Below, piece by piece: positions 39,927 through 49,559 of a stretch of DNA of 64,000 bases. The translations under genes and the position numbers were made by a program. Position 1 is the first letter of the stretch; every line of letters begins with the position of its first letter. This DNA is from Caecitellus pseudoparvulus (Eukaryota; Bigyra: Bicosoecida), in assembly GCA_965644315.1 (NCBI GenBank), contig CBFFRQ010000042.1, forward strand, positions 558,001-622,000, given 5' to 3'. Under the pieces are notes generated by a model, which worked only from the letters and a program-made list of their open reading frames with translations, was not told the origin of the DNA and made no database searches.

Positions 39927-42274
39927 CACGCTCGTGGCTCCACTTGCTGTAGCTCTTTGAGCAGGTGCTGCGGGTCAGGGTCTTGCCCGGCGAAGGCCTT
40001 GAATACTTCAGCTGGGTGCTGTCCGCCGCCTTGTGCCAAGACAGTGTCTCGGAAACGCCGCAGCACTTCCGAGACTGGGCCGTGGCCACCTTCCTGCTTC
40101 AGCACGGTGTACAGGTTGTCCTTCAGCTGCGGGACCTCTGGGAGGGGAGGGGTGAAGGAGGCCCCCTCCGCTGCCTCCTCCAGCACGTGAAAGGCGTGTG
40201 CCGCCATGACCTCAGCCCACTTGTAACTGTAGTACCCCGCAGCGTAGCCACCGCCGAAGATGTGCCCGAACTGGCACAGGAAGCGGTCGTGGGGCAGGTG
40301 GGGCACCACGGTGTGTGCCTTTGCCACGCCTTGCTGCAACAGCAGCGGGTCGAAGCCCGCAGACCAGGTGGCTGTGTCTGCAGGGTCTGGCGCACCCCCG
40401 CCGCTGGCCAGGTGCAGGTCCATGTCCAGCTGGCCAAAGTACACCTGTCGCAGGGAAGCATACCCTGCCATGTGGTTCTTGGCGGCCTTCAGCTTGGCCA
40501 AGACATCCCCCGGCAAGAACCGCAACACGCCGGCCTGGTACGCCCACCCCTCCATCCACTGTGACGGCACCTCCACAGCATCCCACTCAATGCCTGCGAT
40601 GCCGGCGACACGCACATCCGACTGACGCGTGAGCATGTGCTGCAGGCCATGCCCCAGCTCATGCAACAGCGTGACAACGTCGGAAAAGCCCAGCAGGGTC
40701 GGCTGGTCTTTGCCAGGGGCGGGCGCGTTGAGCACGACGTGCGCCACAGGCAGGCGCTCGCCATCCACGACAAGGTTCACGCCGTCAACAGGACTGTCTT
40801 GCAGCCCTTCTGCCAGCACAACACTGTTGGCTCGTTGGGTGACGACAGACACCCACGCCCCCGCCCGCTTCTCACCCGGCCGGGCGATGGTGTCCAGGTA
40901 GAAGCCGGCCAGCGGCTTCTGCGACTCGGCGTCGTGCACCATGAAGAAGCGAACTTCGGGGTCCCACACTGACACAGCAGAGACATCCCCTGGCTGCGTC
41001 GTGACTTGCACAGGCTTGATATCGACGCCGAAGAGGCGCGTGAGGAGGGCGAAGACATCCTCCAGCACTGGCTGCAGGGGCAAGTACTGCCGCACAGCCT
41101 CCTCGTCCAGGTCGAAGTGGTGCATGGCATACTGGCGCGACCAGTACAGCACGTCCCACGCCTGCAAGGATTCATCTGCCGGGAAGCCCCGGCTGTGGGC
41201 AAACTCTGTCAGCTTGCGCATGTCCTCCTGTGCGGCGGTGTGGGACTTACCGTGCAGCATGGCCAGCATGTCCAGCACGACGCTGGGCTTCCCTGTCATC
41301 TTGCGATCCGTGCTAACGTGGGCGTAGGATTTGTACCCCAGTGCCGTGGCCAGGGCCTGGCGCCCACCCAAAATGCGACTCAGGATGGGGCCATTGTCAT
41401 GCGGAGCGGGCGCCTCAGCCTCTGCCACGAGCGGCTCGGGGGCGGTGCTGTGCAGACCCCAAGACGAGGGGACAGGCACCCGGGCAAGCTCCGAGGCACG
41501 CGTGATGCTAGCTGTGTGCACAATTTGTCGTAGCTCCCGGTTGTGCAGCTGGGTCAACAGCTGTCGTGCCAGCGCCGGGTGCGCTGCCACTTTCCAGCTG
41601 CCGTCGTCGGTGGCCATTTGCTGCAGCAGTGAGTCACTAGCGCCATCCAAGTCCCGTGCATCATCCAAGACCAAGCTCCACTCCTTTGTGGATGAAATGG
41701 TGTTGTTGGAGAATGTCGTGCTGAGGCCCGCCAGCCCCTGCCTCAGTGCTGCCACGGCTGCTTTCTCAGCCTCCGGCAGGCCAATGCCAGCTTGCCGTGC
41801 AGCGAGGAGCAGAGCTTTCACGGCCCTTAACTCCGCTGGAGTCAACTCGCGCTCCGCATCTGCGCCGTCCTCGAGCCACTGGCTTAGCGTCTTCATCAGC
41901 TCCTCGTGCTGGCCAAGGGCGGTGGCCGCCGCGGTGCTGGCCTCCCGCGCGCGCTCGTACTCTGCCGTGACCGCATCAGAGTTGCACGTGGCGTTCAGGT
42001 GCGCAAGGACACTTGTAGACATGTCAAGTTCATCTTCCAGGCGCGTCAGTGCGCTTTGCAGCTCGTCGTACGTCCTGAAGGCGGGTCGTTCCCCCGAGGA
42101 CAGCTGCGCCAGGACGCTCTGCAGCTCACTGGCCTTGGCCAGGGCTTGCTCCGCGACCAGGGCTGGGTTGGCCCGTGCAGCAGCCCACTGTGGAAGGACG
42201 CTCTGGACGTGAAAGGAGCGCGCACTCCTGGCGCTGTGCGTGACCACGGCACGCCTGACCGATGTGCCGAGCAT
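39926..42274 (-). CDS. Organellar oligopeptidase (M3 family metallopeptidase)
   Basis: Single exon, 782 aa from the ATG at 42274. Zinc peptidase of the M3A/oligopeptidase A group that degrades short peptides such as cleaved presequences in mitochondria and chloroplasts. The zinc motif is H-E-L-G-H (in V-V-T-L-L-H-E-L-G-H-G-L-Q-H-M-L-T, about residue 537), with the third ligand in the following E-W-D-A-V-E-V-P-S-Q-W-M-E segment. The downstream G-Y-Y-S-Y-K-W-A-E motif is the substrate-closing loop of the family. The N-terminus (M-L-G-T-S-V-R-R-A-V-V-T-H-S-A-R-S-A-R) is basic and Ser-rich, a good dual organelle presequence. Length matches plant OOP/TOP enzymes. It is divergent from the histidine phosphatase gene (114-bp gap). 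Confidence 0.95.
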   Translation of the reverse strand: MLGTSVRRAVVTHSARSARSFHVQSVLPQWAAARANPALVAEQALAKASELQSVLAQLSSGERPAFRTYDELQSALTRLEDELDMSTSVLAHLNATCNSDAVTAEYERAREASTAAATALGQHEELMKTLSQWLEDGADAERELTPAELRAVKALLLAARQAGIGLPEAEKAAVAALRQGLAGLSTTFSNNTISSTKEWSLVLDDARDLDGASDSLLQQMATDDGSWKVAAHPALARQLLTQLHNRELRQIVHTASITRASELARVPVPSSWGLHSTAPEPLVAEAEAPAPHDNGPILSRILGGRQALATALGYKSYAHVSTDRKMTGKPSVVLDMLAMLHGKSHTAAQEDMRKLTEFAHSRGFPADESLQAWDVLYWSRQYAMHHFDLDEEAVRQYLPLQPVLEDVFALLTRLFGVDIKPVQVTTQPGDVSAVSVWDPEVRFFMVHDAESQKPLAGFYLDTIARPGEKRAGAWVSVVTQRANSVVLAEGLQDSPVDGVNLVVDGERLPVAHVVLNAPAPGKDQPTLLGFSDVVTLLHELGHGLQHMLTRQSDVRVAGIAGIEWDAVEVPSQWMEGWAYQAGVLRFLPGDVLAKLKAAKNHMAGYASLRQVYFGQLDMDLHLASGGGAPDPADTATWSAGFDPLLLQQGVAKAHTVVPHLPHDRFLCQFGHIFGGGYAAGYYSYKWAEVMAAHAFHVLEEAAEGASFTPPLPEVPQLKDNLYTVLKQEGGHGPVSEVLRRFRDTVLAQGGGQHPAEVFKAFAGQDPDPQHLLKELQQVEPRA

Positions 42275-42388
42275 TGCGTTTCACAGGCGTTGCGCTGGGC
42301 CAAATTCGTTGCAGGCGGATGCCAGGCGGACAGCTGTGGAAAGAGGAAGGCCGCAAGTGTGAGTTGATCAGTGGCGAGCTACAGCAAT

Positions 42389-43072
42389 ATGGCTGCAGGT
42401 GAGTCGGGACAGGCGCCTGAACTCCTCATTTGCATGCGGCACGGGGACAGGGCTGACATGGGCACCTGCCCTGACTCACTGAAGTCCTGGCACGATGTCG
42501 CCACGCGCCCGTTTGACACACCCTTCGTCGCAAACGGACTGGCCCAAGAGCAGGTGGATGCCATGAAGAAGGGCGGCGTGGAATTCCAGGCAGTGGTCTG
42601 CAGTCCCTTTCGGCGCTGCATTCAGACAGCTGTTGCAGCTGCCCAGCACGCAGGCATTGCGCGCATCTCCATTGACAACCGGCTTGGGGAGTTCATGCCG
42701 CACGTGTGCACAGCGCTGAAAGGGGCAGGGCTGCAGGCGTCGTCCTTTGCGTATGTTTCCGAGGAAGAGGCTCAGGCGCTGGCTGGGGACTTGACTGTGT
42801 GTTGGGAGCGCGACGCCAACGTGCCGCGTGTGGATGAGCAAGCGCCAGAGCTGCTTTCACGGGTGCAGGAGGTGGAAACGCTAGCTAGGGACTGTGGCGG
42901 TGCACAGCGCGCCAAAGGCGTCCTTGTGGTCACCCACGGCGATATAGTCAGCATGGCCCGGCGGCTGTGGGAGCCACAGGAAATCCACGCAGTGGATACG
43001 TGTGGCTGGTTCGCTGTGGACCTGGCAAGCCAGGCGATTGTGGGGGGCGGGCGCCTGGAGCGGATCATGTAG
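42389..43072 (+). CDS. Histidine phosphatase superfamily protein (PGM-like)
   Basis: Single exon, 227 aa from the ATG at 42389 (M-A-A-G-E-S-G). The phospho-accepting R-H-G motif is in I-C-M-R-H-G-D-R (residues 16-23); the second histidine is in V-V-T-H-G-D-I-V; the conserved C-S-P-F-R-R-C-x-Q-T segment lies between, together with N-R-L-G-E. The C-S-P-F-R-R-C and V-x-E layout is that of the Sts/UBASH3-like and ecdysteroid-phosphatase-like branch, which includes plant phosphoglycerate-mutase-like proteins. The substrate is unknown. No targeting peptide. Its last 8 bases (43065-43072) overlap the end of the opposing membrane-protein gene. Confidence 0.9.
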   Translation: MAAGESGQAPELLICMRHGDRADMGTCPDSLKSWHDVATRPFDTPFVANGLAQEQVDAMKKGGVEFQAVVCSPFRRCIQTAVAAAQHAGIARISIDNRLGEFMPHVCTALKGAGLQASSFAYVSEEEAQALAGDLTVCWERDANVPRVDEQAPELLSRVQEVETLARDCGGAQRAKGVLVVTHGDIVSMARRLWEPQEIHAVDTCGWFAVDLASQAIVGGGRLERIM

Positions 43073-44145
43073 TGGGCACGATCTGATGGGCTCGGCAGGG
43101 GGCAACCCGGCCCACGCCTGCAACTGCCACGGCAGCAGTGCCCCATGTCCACCGCAGCTGGCGCTGGATGTGCAGGTAGTGTGGCATGGCGGTGGCTAGG
43201 TCTTGCACTTGACCGCTGCCGCCCAGTGGCCCACCCTCGCGGCGCTGGCTGCTGGCCCAGGCACTTGCAGGCGCCTGGGCCATGGGAACAGCCCACTCAT
43301 CTCCAGGTGCGTGGGCTCGGGAGGCAGCAGCCGCGGCAGAGATGCCGGCGAGGCGGCGCTGTGCAGCTGAAGCATGGTTCGCTCGCAGCTGCTGCAAACG
43401 GTGCTTCCCTCGTGCCTTCCACCGCAGCAATGCGAGGAGGCGGGCGCAGAGGCAGGCAGGCACCCCATACATCAGCAGACGGAACACAATGAACAATATT
43501 TTGGTCTGCGTGGAGGCAGCGGCGTCTGTTGCGATGCTGAGGAGGTTGAGCGTGAGGTCCGTGACCAGCCACAGCATGTACAGCACAATCAGCCACGACT
43601 GGCCGAAGCGAACGCCCAGGTACCCTGCAACAGAGCACAGCCCCACCAAGCTCAAGAGTCTGTGTACGGGGGCATGCAGGGGGGGTACAGGTTGCAAGGG
43701 GAGCGCGCTCCGTTCGCTTCTGCTGCGCACCTTCCGCGCAGAGTCTCCAATGCCGCAATGAGGAAGTGAAAGACAGAGAACATAGCCAGTGTGCGTGAGA
43801 CCTGCTGCACCCTACTGTCCCAGTTGGCGCCTTCGCGTAGAAGGCTTGTGATCTGTCGGGCAATGTCGTCGACTTCGGAGGCGCCACCAGTCTCATCGGA
43901 GCTGCCTTCCCAGTGCTGCTTCAGCTGGGCAACGGCGGCGCGGTCTGCGGACTTGAGGCCAAGGCGGGATTCAAACGTGACAGCAAGGATACTTCCGCAG
44001 CAACCCACCTGCGGTGTTCACTGCAATGGCTAGTCGATTCCCGGGGGCCTGCGCAAACGCCACCAACGCGTGCGTGGCGTGGTGGAGAAGGATGCCTTTT
44101 CTCTCCACTGCGCTGACGCACGACAATGAGGGCAGGGCGTGCCAT
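43065..44145 (-). CDS. Small multi-pass membrane protein, unrecognised
   Basis: Three exons, complement(43065..43659, 43731..44008, 44122..44145), give 298 aa. Exon 1 is only 24 nt (M-A-R-P-A-L-I-V), joined in phase 0 to V-G-C-C-G-S-I-L-A-V; the second junction is phase 2. Hydrophobic segments: residues 1-16, about 85-97 (T-L-A-M-F-S-V-F-H-F-L-I-A-A-L), 101-116 (L-L-S-L-V-G-L-C-S-V-A-G-Y-L-G), 119-135 (W-L-I-V-L-Y-M-L-W-L-V) and 149-170 (I-L-F-I-V-F-R-L-L-M-Y-G-V-P). A basic, Ala-rich tail follows. The family is not recognised. The predicted C-terminal 40 residues overlap the 3' end of the phosphatase gene on the other strand, so an earlier end through further splicing cannot be ruled out. 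Confidence 0.6.
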
Positions 44146-44636
44146 CAGCTCGTGGCTGACGCGGCTTATTAAATCTGGCCGTGCAGCACGCTGCCTGTGT
44201 TGACTGTATCCGTCGTTCACGCGCAGCTGTTGCTGGGGCAACGCCATGGCGTGTGATGCAATTTCCGCAGAGCTGCAGGCGACCCTTGAATGCAGAAGCC
44301 TGTACGTTGGTTTCCGTGAAGCGCCGGCATGTCCAGCGCAGAGGATGCCAACATTGTGGATTTCTTTTGATAGCGTGCACCGGGGGTTGTTTCGTTCAGA
44401 CGTTTTGTGTGCACAGCCAGCTTGCCCAAGTAGCTGCCGGCACAGGGTGCCTTCGTCTGAAGGGGGGCTGCCTCACGTGCAACAGAAAGCAAGCACCCTT
44501 TGCCTGCACTTTCCAGTTCAACACACACCGTCCATCGAGGCGGAGGCGTGCCGTTGTGGCCGGAGCTGTTCCACTGCGCTCCGGAGGGCTCACCAACTGC
44601 AAGCAAACTGTGGGGAAGCGAGGACCAGCAGCAAGC
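44146..44636. other. Divergent intergenic region, membrane protein / SulP
   Basis: About 490 bp between opposite starts. It includes an AATTTCCGC copy at 44260-44268, about 115 nt from the membrane-protein ATG. Several open frames run through it but none shows similarity or a credible splice to the neighbours. No RNA gene seen. Confidence 0.45.
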
Positions 44637-47477
44637 ATGGCCTCAGCTGGAGCGGACCACAGCCATGACGAGGATGGGGCGATATCCTCGGAGACGTCTC
44701 GCTTCGTGAAAGTGAACCACCGATTCTTCAACGAGACCCCCCCCGACACCTCCTGGGACACAGACCGCGCGTGCCAGTTGGTGCGGCGTTTTTTCTCTTT
44801 CTCGTGAGCCACTGCAGCTGACTGCCCCTGCTCACAGCCGAGCACGAGTGAGCACGCCACTTTGCACAGGATTTATGACCTCCCCATTGTTACCTGGCTG
44901 CCTGCGTACAACCGCGCAACCCTACTTTCTGACCTCTTGGCAGGCTTGAGCGTGGGCGTACTCCTCATCCCGCAGAGCCTGGCTTACGCAGTGCTGGCTG
45001 GCTTGCCGCCGGTGTATGGGCTGTACACCTCCACCCTGCCGCTGTTCATCTATGCCACCCTGGCAAGCTCCACAAAGGTGCAGCCAGGTCCCGTCGGCCC
45101 CACCGCCATTCTCATCAACTCAGCCTTGAACGCCGTCGTGACCAACGTGGTGGAGGAAGACCCAGCCACCGGGGAAGACGTGCCGTCTGCAGAGTACATC
45201 AACACTGCCGTGGCCCTCAGCTTCATTGTTGGCGTCGTGCAGATGCTGCTGGGCTTCTTCCGCTTCGGCTTCATCGCCAACTTGCTGTCCTGGCCTGTCA
45301 TGAGTGGCTACACGAGTGCCGCTGCCTTCATCATCATTGCCTCGCAGCTGAAAGATCTGCTGGGACTGGATGCCGCCTCCGCGTCGGGCTTCGTGGAGCG
45401 CCTGGGGGCGGCGTTCTCTGCCCTGCCAACTGCGCACTGGCAGACCGCCCTTCTGGGCGTGCTGGCCACCACCTTGCTCATGACGTACAAGATGGTGCCG
45501 CTGCCAGGCGGGCGCAAGGTGCCTGCCTGGTTCCCCATGCAGCTCTTGGTGGTGTTGCTGTGCCTGGGCCTGTCAGCTGGACTGGACTGGGAAAGCACCG
45601 GCATGCCAGTGGTGGGGCAAGTGCCCAGTGACATCCCCACGCCAGCCTTCCCTCTCAACAGTGCTGAGCAGTTCGTGCGCTTGCTACCGGGGGCCATTGT
45701 CCTGGCGGTGGTGTCATACGTGGGCAGCATCTCCCTGGCTGTCGTCTTCGGCAAGGACGTGGGGGAGGAGGTGGATGCCAACATGGAGTTGGTGGCGGCT
45801 GGCGCAGCCTGCTTCGGCGGCTCCTTCTTCCGCTCCTTCGTCATCTCCGGCTCCTTCACCCGCACGGCGGTGAACGCAGACCTGGGCGCCAAGACACCCA
45901 TGGCCGTGGTCTTCACGGGCTGCCTCATGGTGCTGTGCCTCCTGCTCCTGGCGCCGCTCTTCAGCCCCCTGCCCAAGACCGTCCTGGCTGCCATGATCAC
46001 AGCCTCGGCCAAGTCCCTGGTCAAGCTGGCAGATGCCCGCCTCCTGTACCGCTCCTCGCCCCTGGACTTCATGCAGATGGCGGCCACCTTCATCCTCACC
46101 CTGGCCCTGGGCATTGACAACGGCATCATCGCCGCCGTGGGCCTGTCCCTGCTCCTGCTCCTGTACCGCTCCTTCCAGCCCCGTGTCAGCGAGTTGGGTC
46201 GCTTCCCCGGCACTGACGTCTTCATTGACCTGTCCCGCTTCCCAGACGCCGTCAAGGTGCGCGGCCTGCACGTCCTGCGCGTGGACGGCGAGCTGCACTT
46301 TGGCAACATCAAGCTGCTCACCAACCACCTGCGTGCGTTGCACACTCGGGCACTGAAGGTGCGCCGAGTTGCAGGGCTGCCCCCCCACGGCCTGGAGCCG
46401 TCGCCCCCTGACGCTGCCAGTGTGGGCAGTGCGCCCAGCACGGCGAGCGGGGAGGGCCTGGACGTGGAGCTGGCGGGGGAGGGGGGGCGGGAGGAGGACA
46501 TGGCCGGCGCCGCCTCCACGGCGCCAGCCTCCTCCATCCGACGTCGTGGCGCTGGCAGTGACTCCGAGGCTGGCGCCAGCACGCCAGCTGGGGCAGCGTC
46601 CGTAGCAGAGCCTGGCAGTGCGCGCACGTCGCCCAAGGCTGCCGCCGCTGTGGACACGGGGGAGGAGGCGGTTTTGATTCTGGGCGCTCCCTTTGGGGGG
46701 GTGCCGGGGCAAGAGGAGGGGGGGGGCGCTTCTGCGCCTCTGCGTGCCAGCAGCCCCCCCGTCACTGCCGCCAAGTCACGCCGAGCCCTGGTGCGTGCGT
46801 TGTCAGCATACGACCGCACCCTGCGCCAGGAGTCAGCGAGCTTGTCCGCACAGGATGCAGTGAGCGAGGCCACTGCCCACGCGGATGCGCTGGCAGCGTC
46901 GCACACCCCCGCCCCGTCACTGCCTGCGTTGTCGGGGCAAGACTGGCATGCGCCTCTGCAAGCCGCCATTACAGCGGGGCAGCTGGGCGACATGACCATG
47001 GAGGAGGCCGTTGAATTGGTGCACTTGCGGGGGGTGGTGCTGGATGCCGTGCGCATCCTCAACATCGACGCCCACGCTGCGAAGGAGCTGAACGCGACGG
47101 CAGACCTGTTCAAGTCGGGGGACACTGGCTTGCGGCTGGTGCTGGCGTCTGTCCCAGGCCCCGTGCGGGACAAGCTGCACAGCCTGGGCATCCTGACCGC
47201 CATCGGCCCACAGAACGTGCACCAGACAGTGGGCGCGGCAGTGTCTGCCCTGGTGGGGCAGGCTGAGTACGCCGCCTGGACTGCCAGCCTGGCTTCCTAC
47301 GGCCAGCTGCTGGACGTCCTGCTGCCTCACCACCACGTCACGCTGGCGCGCAGCACGCGAATGGGTGAGCCTGGCGGCGACATCGAGCTGGCGCCGGCGC
47401 CGGCGCCGCTGGAGGGTGGGCCGTCCCCGTCTGCTCTCCAGGCACGCGCCGCCACCACCCTGGCAGCCATGGAGTAA
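44637..47477 (+). CDS. SulP/SLC26 family sulfate (anion) transporter with STAS domain
   Basis: Two exons, join(44637..44803, 44870..47477), give 924 aa; the phase-2 junction (GTGAGC...CACAG) joins R-R-F-F-S-F-S to I-Y-D-L-P-I-V-T-W-L-P-A-Y. The membrane part (about residues 60-490) has the SulP signature L-A-G-L-S-V-G-V-L-L-I-P-Q-S-L-A-Y-A, P-P-V-Y-G-L-Y and G-P-V-G-P-T-A. The cytosolic STAS domain begins near 505 (D-V-F-I-D-L-S-R-F-P, then G-L-H-V-L-R-V-D-G-E-L-H-F-G-N), is interrupted by about 210 residues of Ala/Ser/Gly-rich sequence (about 551-761) and resumes at V-V-L-D-A-V-R-I-L-N-I-D-A-H-A-A-K-E-L. The position matches the variable intervening sequence of SLC26 STAS domains. Substrate (sulfate, molybdate or other anion) is not determined. 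The 3' end is 9 bp from the opposing gene. Confidence 0.93.
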
Positions 47478-47486
47478 GCCCTGGGC

Positions 47487-48518
47487 TCACTCTGGTGTGC
47501 CCTCAGCGGACGGCGCACCGCCTTCTGCACCCTCGCGCAGGCTGCGGCACAGGCCCTGCAGCGCCGTCAGCTGCTTGCCCTGCTTGGCGATGGTGGCGTT
47601 GGCTTGTGCAAGCTCTTGCGTCAGGGTGTGCCGGCGCGTGGCCTCTTGGATGAGGGCCTCCTCTGAGGCCTGCTTGGCGGTTTTCACCTGGGCCAGCTCC
47701 TTGGCCATAGCAGTCATGCGCTTCAGCTCACGCTGCGCCACCATCACCGCCTCGGTGGCCTGCTGGGACTGCTCCTTGTACGCCTCCGCCGTGGCGCGAG
47801 CATCTCGCTCCCCCTGGTGCGCCTTTGTCAGCATGTCGCTCAGCTTATCCACCATGCTCTGTCGCCCGGCGCTGTCACTGGCATGTGCCGCCAGGCGAGC
47901 CTGGGCCGCCTCCACCATGGCGTCCTTGGCGCGCATCTGCTCGTCGTACACGTCCTTCCCCTTCTGGAAGGACTCGTACGCCTCCAGCAGCTTCGTGCGC
48001 AGCTGCTTGTTCTCCTCCTGCAGCGCGTCGTTGGCGGCTTGCGCGCGGGAGATGGCTGCCGTGATGCCGTCCAGACGCTCCTGCTGGGAGGCCATGTCAG
48101 CTGTGGCTTCGTCCACTCGGCTCTGCGCCTCCTTGGCTCGCTGTGCCTGCAAGTCACGCAAGGCCGCCGCCAGCTTCTCCTTGGCGGCCACAGCGCCCTG
48201 GAAGTCACGATTCACTGCACAGGAGTGTCACGGCGCAGGGTGGCTGTGCCTTGCTGCCGGGAGCGCGCCGGGAGCGCAGGCACAACGCACGGCGATCGTT
48301 GACGGACATGAGATTCTCGATCTTCCTCGTCTTGGTGGCCAGGTCAGAATGCAGCTGCTTGTTTTGCTTCAACTGTGCTCGGCGGGGCAGGCGCCAGGTG
48401 AGCTGCGCCGCACCAGGGCCATAGGACACTCGTTGGAGCCCGAGGCACGCACGCAATCCATGTACTTTGACTTCATGATTACCAGACGGTCCTCTGTGGA
48501 CTTGGAAGCGGACGCCAT
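47487..48518 (-). CDS. Coiled-coil protein, 291 aa, function unknown
   Basis: Three exons, complement(47487..48214, 48291..48372, 48453..48518), from the ATG at 48518. Junctions are phase 0 (C / L-K-Q-N-K) and phase 1 (N-D-R / L-N-R-D-F), producing one continuous helix: I-E-N-L-M-S-V-N-D-R-L-N-R-D-F-Q-G-A-V-A-A-K-E-K-L and so on, with leucine/alanine heptads over nearly the whole length. Near the end is Q-L-T-A-L-Q-G-L-C-R-S-L-R-E, similar to the L-E-N-L-C-R-E-L-Q motif of taxilins, but in taxilins that motif is N-terminal, so this is only a hint. Such proteins are often tethers or cytoskeletal scaffolds. The 3' end nearly touches the SulP stop (9-bp gap). Confidence 0.78.
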
Positions 48519-49559
48519 GGTCACGTGGGAAGGCGCAGGCTGTTGCTTTACTACTGCCGACAGCGCTGCCGTCAAAAGCCGCAGCAACACAGGGCTTGTC
48601 CGTGCGTGGTGCAGATGAGTTAATGCCCTTTGAAAAGGACGTGGCTCAGTGAACAGTGATCAGAAGCAGCGTATTTATTGGTAGACTGGCGTGGATTGTG
48701 TTGCTGTGCCGAATGTGGTGAGGGTTGGCGTGGGCCCCTGTCTATGCCGTTGCTGCCCAGAGCAGAGGAGGCTGCAGTGGCGTAGCGAGCAACGGAACCG
48801 CAAGGGAAGGGGGTGGGTGGAAAGCATGCACTAACTGCACAGCCGTCTCGTCAAGTGTGTGCTCAGCATGGTCGCTTGGAGAGGGGGTCCAAGTCGTCCG
48901 CCTGTGCTGCGTGGCTCCCACGTGCTGCAGCCATGGGCATGCCTCGCTTGCCCTGTGTGCGGAGAGCCCTGTGAATGGTTCGATTTTGAGATGCGTGTTT
49001 GCATGAACCAACGCTGCGGCAGCAGAACTTGGCTGCACAGTGGCCAGCATGCTGACAGTGAGGGAGCCAGGGCGGTTGCAGGCAGAGCTTGCTGTGACAG
49101 CACGCAGCAGACCTGCAGCCTGAGCTGGGAATATGGTGGCATCCCATGGACTGCCTTGCAATATTGCACGTGCCATCTTCGCCGCTGCCGTGGGATCAGC
49201 AGCGGCGTCTGCCTGGCTGTGCTGGTGCTCCAGCTGCGATTTCCGCAGACTCACGCTTGGAGGGGAGGGGGCGCATTATGCAGGCAGTGCGCCAGACGAG
49301 GACGGGGGCAGGTCTTGAGAGGGCTCCATTATCCTAGGCTGGGGTGCCTTGGCGGGGGACCTGTCCACCCAGTGATGTAGGCATTCCGGAAGTAGGGCCC
49401 GGGGAGCTCACGGGCTAATCGAAACCACGTGCCACTCAATCCATTCTCAAATCCGAAAAATAATAAACCCAAACCAAGTGAATTCCTCATGCGGGTTCGG
49501 GTGACGTTGTCGGGTTCGCATTGGTTGTAGGGGGCTCGTCGATTTGTGAGCGGCTTTGC
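48519..49559. other. Gene-poor 1-kb divergent interval
   Basis: The longest stretch without a supportable gene. It is bounded by the ATGs of the coiled-coil gene (minus) and the UBX gene (plus). One GATTTCCGC copy lies at 49238-49246. A plus-strand frame (48859-49380) contains a cysteine-rich stretch (C-P-V-C-G-E-P-C-E-W...C-M-N-Q-R-C-G at about 48949-49017) that looks zinc-ribbon-like but has no supporting context. No tRNA, snRNA or repeat could be recognised by eye. A lower-GC part near 49430-49480 (AATAATAAA) probably marks the UBX promoter. Confidence 0.4.

Noticed and set aside
48970-48990. GGTTCGATTTT, resembling a tRNA T-loop
   Set aside because: No matching acceptor stem, D-arm or anticodon arm could be drawn around it.
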